18,686 nucleotides of DNA from JAYZQT01 sp964412235. GTDB taxonomy: Bacteria > Pseudomonadota > Alphaproteobacteria > MPNO01 > UBA830. Location: NCBI GenBank assembly GCA_964412235.1, contig CAYPNT010000057.1, positions 1 through 18,686 of the forward strand, in the 5' to 3' direction. Position 1 is the first letter of the stretch; every line of letters starts with the position of its first letter. Shown here piece by piece: positions 15,485 to 18,686 of this stretch. The notes below the pieces were generated by a model. That model saw only the letters and a list, made by a program, of their open reading frames with translations. It did no database searches and was not told the origin of the DNA. Position numbers and translations under genes: made by a program.

Positions 15485-16405
15485 TTAATCCTGCACTGAA
15501 GATGCACTAATAGCTTGTCTGGACAATCTGGCTTCTCTGCGTGCAATGTAGACGGTCGACGCAAAAATTAGGAAACCACCTACGGCGGTATAGACCGATG
15601 GAATTTCTGAAAACAGCACAAAACCGAATAGTGCCGCAACGAGCAAGCGGGTAAAGTCCATCGGAAGCATGATAGAGGCATCGGCGGCCGCAAAGCCGCG
15701 GCTCATTGCCCTCTGCCCCAAGGTTCCGGTCAGACCCATAAAACTCAGCCAACAAAGTTCCAACCATGTTGGTGTTTCCCAGACGAATAACGCTAAGAGC
15801 ATCATCACCGGGGTCGTGAAGATTACGTAGTACATTGTGATGGTATCGGGAGCTTCTGTGCGCGAGAGATAGCGAATAAAAATAGCAGATGCAGCGCCCG
15901 CTATTGAAGCAATGAAGACCGATACTAACCCGACATTAAAAACCTCGAAACCTGGGCGTACCATCACAAGTACGCCGATAAACCCGATAGCTATTGCTGT
16001 CCATCGGCGCAGGCCTATAAATTCGCCCAAAAAAACGATTGCGAAAATTGAACCATAAAGCGGTCGGGTAAACATGATAGCAACAGCATCAGCGAGTGGA
16101 ATTTGAGACAAGGCATAGAAATAGCCGAGCGTAGCGATGCTTGTGACTATTGCGCGACCCGCAAAATAAGGAAGTTTACGGGTCTTAAGGCCGGCACCTC
16201 TTGTACTAATTAACCAGGGTAACATAAAAATAAAACCAAGCCCCGTACGGAAAAACGCGATAACAAACGTATGGACGTCCGACGAAAGATGCCGAATAGC
16301 GGCAGCCATGGCCGTTAGACAAAAGGCGCTGGCTATCAACCAGACTGCACCCCTCATTGGACCCGGCAACGCACTGAACCATTGTTTAACGTCAGTAGGG
16401 GTCAT
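15485..16405 (-). CDS. EamA/DMT superfamily transporter 5
   Basis: This 306-residue ten-helix transporter is the second gene of the leftward run. The chosen start ATG 16405 gives MTPTDVKQWFSALPGPMRGA, matching its sisters, and overlaps the end of transporter 6 by 14 bases; longer in-frame starts at 16447 and 16459 are possible but unsupported. There is no ribosome binding site, so translation is probably coupled. Segments seen are VHTFVIAFFRTGLGFIFMLP, PLADAVAIMFTRPLYGSIF, VLVMVRPGF, and MDFTRLLVAALFGFVLFSE before the last helix. The C-terminal tail after the last helix is long and basic-polar (about 18 residues) compared with the sister proteins. Substrate unknown. Confidence 0.91.
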   Translation of the reverse strand: MTPTDVKQWFSALPGPMRGAVWLIASAFCLTAMAAAIRHLSSDVHTFVIAFFRTGLGFIFMLPWLISTRGAGLKTRKLPYFAGRAIVTSIATLGYFYALSQIPLADAVAIMFTRPLYGSIFAIVFLGEFIGLRRWTAIAIGFIGVLVMVRPGFEVFNVGLVSVFIASIAGAASAIFIRYLSRTEAPDTITMYYVIFTTPVMMLLALFVWETPTWLELCWLSFMGLTGTLGQRAMSRGFAAADASIMLPMDFTRLLVAALFGFVLFSEIPSVYTAVGGFLIFASTVYIARREARLSRQAISASSVQD

Positions 16406-17300
16406 AATTTGATGGCTGGCGGCGTGTTGTTTCTGTGCGTCCTGCATATATCGAGGCACTAAAAATTATAGTGGCACCCACGATCGTCCAAAGGTCTGGG
16501 AGTTCCGAAAAGATGACAAAACCGATCGCAATCACGAACGGAAGTCTTGTAAAATCGAACGGTGCGACTGAACCCACATCTCCGGTGGTAAACGCTCTCG
16601 AATAAAGTCTTTGGGCTGTCGTCGATAAAGCTCCGAGCATAAAACCCCAAAACCATTGTTCCCATGTTGGCCACTCCCAAACAAACAGAACTGCGATAAA
16701 TGAAAAAGGGAGCATATACAGCGCCTGATAAAGCGCTGCTTGGTCCGGTCTGTCTTTCCGCAAAGTAATTTTTAAAAGGATTGCTGACGTTGCGATTAGG
16801 ACGCCGGCGCCGACTACCATAACTGTACCTATATTGAATTCCTGAAAGCCTGGCCGAATTACAATCAACGTTCCTGCGAACCCGATAAAAAGGGCAATCC
16901 AGCGAGTAAGATGCGCGGGCTCTTTCAGGATAAGAACGCCGAAAAGCGCGATAAAAAGCGGAAAAGTAAAGGATATTGCGGTTGCGTCGGCAAGGGGAAT
17001 CAGTGCTAGCCCGCCAAAGTAACCAAACATGGCAAACGTACCAAGAAACCCACGCCACAAATAAAGCTTTGTGTTTGACGTTTGCAGACCCGACAAACCG
17101 GCGCGCGCAAGCCATGGCAACATAATCGCTACACCAAAGATTGCGCGAAAGAACGAAATTTCAATAAAATGAATTTCTTTTGCCAGGTAACGCACAATTC
17201 CCGCTTGCAACGAGAAAAATACGGCGCTGGTTGTCATCCATATTGCGCCTTGCACAGATGGCGGGAAGCGGGCGAAATAGGTTTTAAGATTGTTTACCAT
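16392..17300 (-). CDS. EamA/DMT superfamily transporter 6
   Basis: This 302-residue transporter is the promoter-proximal gene of the leftward run of four. It has ten predicted helices in two EamA repeats, with IHFIEISFFRAIFGVAIMLP, PLADATAISFTFPLFIALFG, TLIVIRPGF, and FDFTRLPFVIAIGFVIFSE followed by LPDLWTIVGATIIFSAS. The start ATG 17300 begins MVNNLKTYFARFPPSVQGA, matching the N-terminal pattern of the other three leftward copies. No ribosome binding site is evident. The next gene starts divergently 43 bases away, so promoters for both directions must be short or lie within coding sequence. DMT proteins transport small metabolites, including cofactors such as riboflavin in some alphaproteobacteria; the substrate here is not known. 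Confidence 0.92.
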   Translation of the reverse strand: MVNNLKTYFARFPPSVQGAIWMTTSAVFFSLQAGIVRYLAKEIHFIEISFFRAIFGVAIMLPWLARAGLSGLQTSNTKLYLWRGFLGTFAMFGYFGGLALIPLADATAISFTFPLFIALFGVLILKEPAHLTRWIALFIGFAGTLIVIRPGFQEFNIGTVMVVGAGVLIATSAILLKITLRKDRPDQAALYQALYMLPFSFIAVLFVWEWPTWEQWFWGFMLGALSTTAQRLYSRAFTTGDVGSVAPFDFTRLPFVIAIGFVIFSELPDLWTIVGATIIFSASIYAGRTETTRRQPSNYDPY

Positions 17301-17343
17301 GGGCGTGTATGCAGGGAGTACCGCACATTAGGGAGGGGTGTCG

Positions 17344-18171
17344 ATGCGTTTTCGCGATTCAGTAATATGGATAACCGGTGCATCTTCAGGTATTGGGGAA
17401 GCTTTATGTCAAAAATTTTGTAATGAAGGCGCTCATATCGTACTGTCTGCCCGCCGGGTTGAAGAATTGCAACGGGTTGCAAAGACTTGCAACGGTCCTG
17501 GCGAAATTCTTGTCCGGCCCCTCGATATATGCGATATGGCAGAGATTGACCAGGCAGCGGAAGCGGTGCTCCAGAAATTTGGACGTGTCGACGTACTGGT
17601 AAATAACGCGGGCTTAACCCAACGAGCGCGGGTAATAGATACGGAATTATCCGTTTACCGAAATATTATGGATGTAAACTTTTTTGGCCCTCTTATGATG
17701 ACTAAGGCTCTTCTTCCGTCAATGATACGACGTAAAGCTGGTAAAATTGTTTGTGTAACAAGCGTTGCAGGAAAATATGGATCTCCGATGCGTTCGGGCT
17801 ACAACGCGGCAAAACATGCTTTACATGGGTTTTTTGATTCTCTGCGTGAAGAAGTCTATGCGGATGGGATTGACGTCACGTTAGTGGTACCTGGCGCGGT
17901 CCAAACCAATATTTCTTTAAACGCATTGAGGGGAGACGGATCGCCTTACAACAAAATGGACCCATTTCTCGAAAATGGTATGTCCACCGGAGAGTGTGCA
18001 AGCCGAATTATCGATGCGGTTCACAGAGGGAAACGTGAGATATTGATTGCAGAAGGAATAGCCCGACGAAATGTTTGGTTGAAGCGATGGTCCCCAAAAT
18101 TACTCTCCAAGGTAATGAGGCAGCGCAGAATTAACACGAGATATGTCCGACAAAATAACATTGAGGGCTAG
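17344..18171 (+). CDS. Short-chain dehydrogenase/reductase (classical SDR, DHRS7-like)
   Basis: This 275-residue NAD(P)-dependent oxidoreductase has the classical Rossmann fold. Visible motifs are the cofactor loop TGASSGIG (residues 11-18), NNAG (87-90), and the catalytic S140, Y153 and K157 in the segment TSVAGKYG to YNAAKHAL. The proline-glycine motif after the active site is VVPGAVQT. An SARR following the second strand suggests NADPH preference. A basic C-terminal extension ending after WLKRWSPKLLSKVMRQR resembles DHRS7-type SDRs, which may contact membranes. ATG 17344 is preferred over the upstream in-frame GTG 17338 because GGGAGGGG lies at the right distance before it. It is divergent from the transporter run and 33 bases upstream of an AhpD-like gene. 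The substrate is not identifiable. Confidence 0.92.
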   Translation: MRFRDSVIWITGASSGIGEALCQKFCNEGAHIVLSARRVEELQRVAKTCNGPGEILVRPLDICDMAEIDQAAEAVLQKFGRVDVLVNNAGLTQRARVIDTELSVYRNIMDVNFFGPLMMTKALLPSMIRRKAGKIVCVTSVAGKYGSPMRSGYNAAKHALHGFFDSLREEVYADGIDVTLVVPGAVQTNISLNALRGDGSPYNKMDPFLENGMSTGECASRIIDAVHRGKREILIAEGIARRNVWLKRWSPKLLSKVMRQRRINTRYVRQNNIEG

Positions 18172-18204
18172 TGAAGGGGTTAAAACGTTCATAGGAGAAA
18201 AAGA

Positions 18205-18546
18205 ATGGTTAGTGATCACAGGGAATTTTCCAAACAAGTAGACGGTCGAGCAGCGAAACTTTTCAAAGCAGCGCCTGAAACAATGAGAGCTTTTCAAGGT
18301 CTAATGGATAGCGTCGAAAAGTCGGGAGCTATTGATTCAAAAATTAAAGAGTTGATGGCACTAGCGATTGGCATTGCGAGCCGTTGTGAGGGCTGCATTA
18401 ATTACCATATCCGCGAGGCAATTAAAAAAGGTGCTACGCGCTCAGAGGTAGTCGAAACGGCATCCGTCGCGATAGAAATGGGGGGAGGGCCGGCAACAGT
18501 GTATGGTGCTCAGGCGCTCGAGGCATTTGACCAATTGTCGGCTTAA
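18205..18546 (+). CDS. Carboxymuconolactone decarboxylase (AhpD-like) family protein
   Basis: This 113-residue all-helical protein belongs to the CMD/AhpD family. The redox motif RCEGCINYH supplies C61-x2-C64 and H68, and E49 lies twelve residues before C61, which reproduces the Glu-Cys-Cys-His proton relay spacing of AhpD peroxidases. This favours an alkylhydroperoxidase-like or thiol redox role over gamma-carboxymuconolactone decarboxylation, which lacks such cysteines. The remainder (GATRSEVVETASVAIEMGGG) matches the family. ATG 18205 has a strong TAGGAG site. It lies 33 bases after the SDR gene on the same strand, so they are probably cotranscribed. The 140 bases after it hold only an AT-rich run with a 12-base palindrome and no gene start. 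Confidence 0.93.
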   Translation: MVSDHREFSKQVDGRAAKLFKAAPETMRAFQGLMDSVEKSGAIDSKIKELMALAIGIASRCEGCINYHIREAIKKGATRSEVVETASVAIEMGGGPATVYGAQALEAFDQLSA

Positions 18547-18686
18547 AACTGTACATTTTAAAATGATCTAAATTTTATTTTGACCCGTACCAATTAGACT
18601 TGCATTTTGCGTGCGATAATGTTCTTCCCACTGACTGTAAATAATAACTTAAATCCGATATGGGAGCGGCTTGCAGTTATGTTACA

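Noticed and set aside
16459..17115. Minus-strand ORF of 218 codons
   Set aside because: It lies in another frame of the transporter 6 gene and lacks a hydrophobic pattern or known motif.
18554..18565. CATTTTAAAATG, a 12-base palindrome after the AhpD-like gene
   Set aside because: It is AT-only in its core with no loop or T-run, weak as a terminator and likely by chance in AT-rich sequence.
18615..18620. GATAAT preceded by TGC near the right edge, resembling an extended -10
   Set aside because: There is no good -35 at a suitable distance and no downstream gene is visible inside the window.

Overview
The window looks like a piece of a chromosome from a Gram-negative, probably alphaproteobacterial organism of moderate GC (about 45-50% by eye). 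This is inferred from gene content: an M17 aminopeptidase of the alphaproteobacterial type, a YheS-like ABC-F protein, a Nu-class glutathione transferase, acyl-CoA and amidohydrolase catabolic enzymes, and many EamA transporters. Genes are packed tightly, and no stretch longer than about 180 bases lacks a gene. I see no tRNA, rRNA, CRISPR array, transposase, integrase or phage gene.

Left part (1-7910): two metal-dependent amidohydrolase-2 (ACMSD / resorcylate decarboxylase superfamily) genes sit back to back. The leftward one continues into a crotonase-family gene cut by the window edge. The rightward one is followed by an acyl-CoA synthetase, an ABC-F ATPase, a glutathione transferase and an NMT1/THI5-like solute-binding protein that has no visible signal peptide. 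The amidohydrolases, CoA ligase and crotonase together suggest degradation of a small carboxylic or aromatic compound through CoA esters; the substrate is unknown.

Middle part (7933-10852): a leftward polysaccharide-deacetylase-fold protein with altered metal motifs (allantoinase PuuE-like), a rightward M17 leucyl aminopeptidase with all metal ligands intact, and a leftward low-molecular-weight protein tyrosine phosphatase.

Right part (10911-18546): a [4Fe-4S]-type uracil-DNA glycosylase starts a tightly overlapping operon with two EamA (DMT superfamily) transporters. A small pterin carbinolamine dehydratase gene follows, then four more EamA transporters in a leftward run with overlapping or nearly touching ends. 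Six paralogous transporters within 5.8 kb is the most striking architecture here. A short-chain dehydrogenase and an AhpD-like carboxymuconolactone decarboxylase-family protein close the window on the plus strand.

Most genes are recognisable families. Unusual points are the size of the transporter cluster, the solute-binding protein without export signal or permease, the coupling of DNA repair to transporters, and the crotonase and deacetylase-fold enzymes with substituted catalytic residues.
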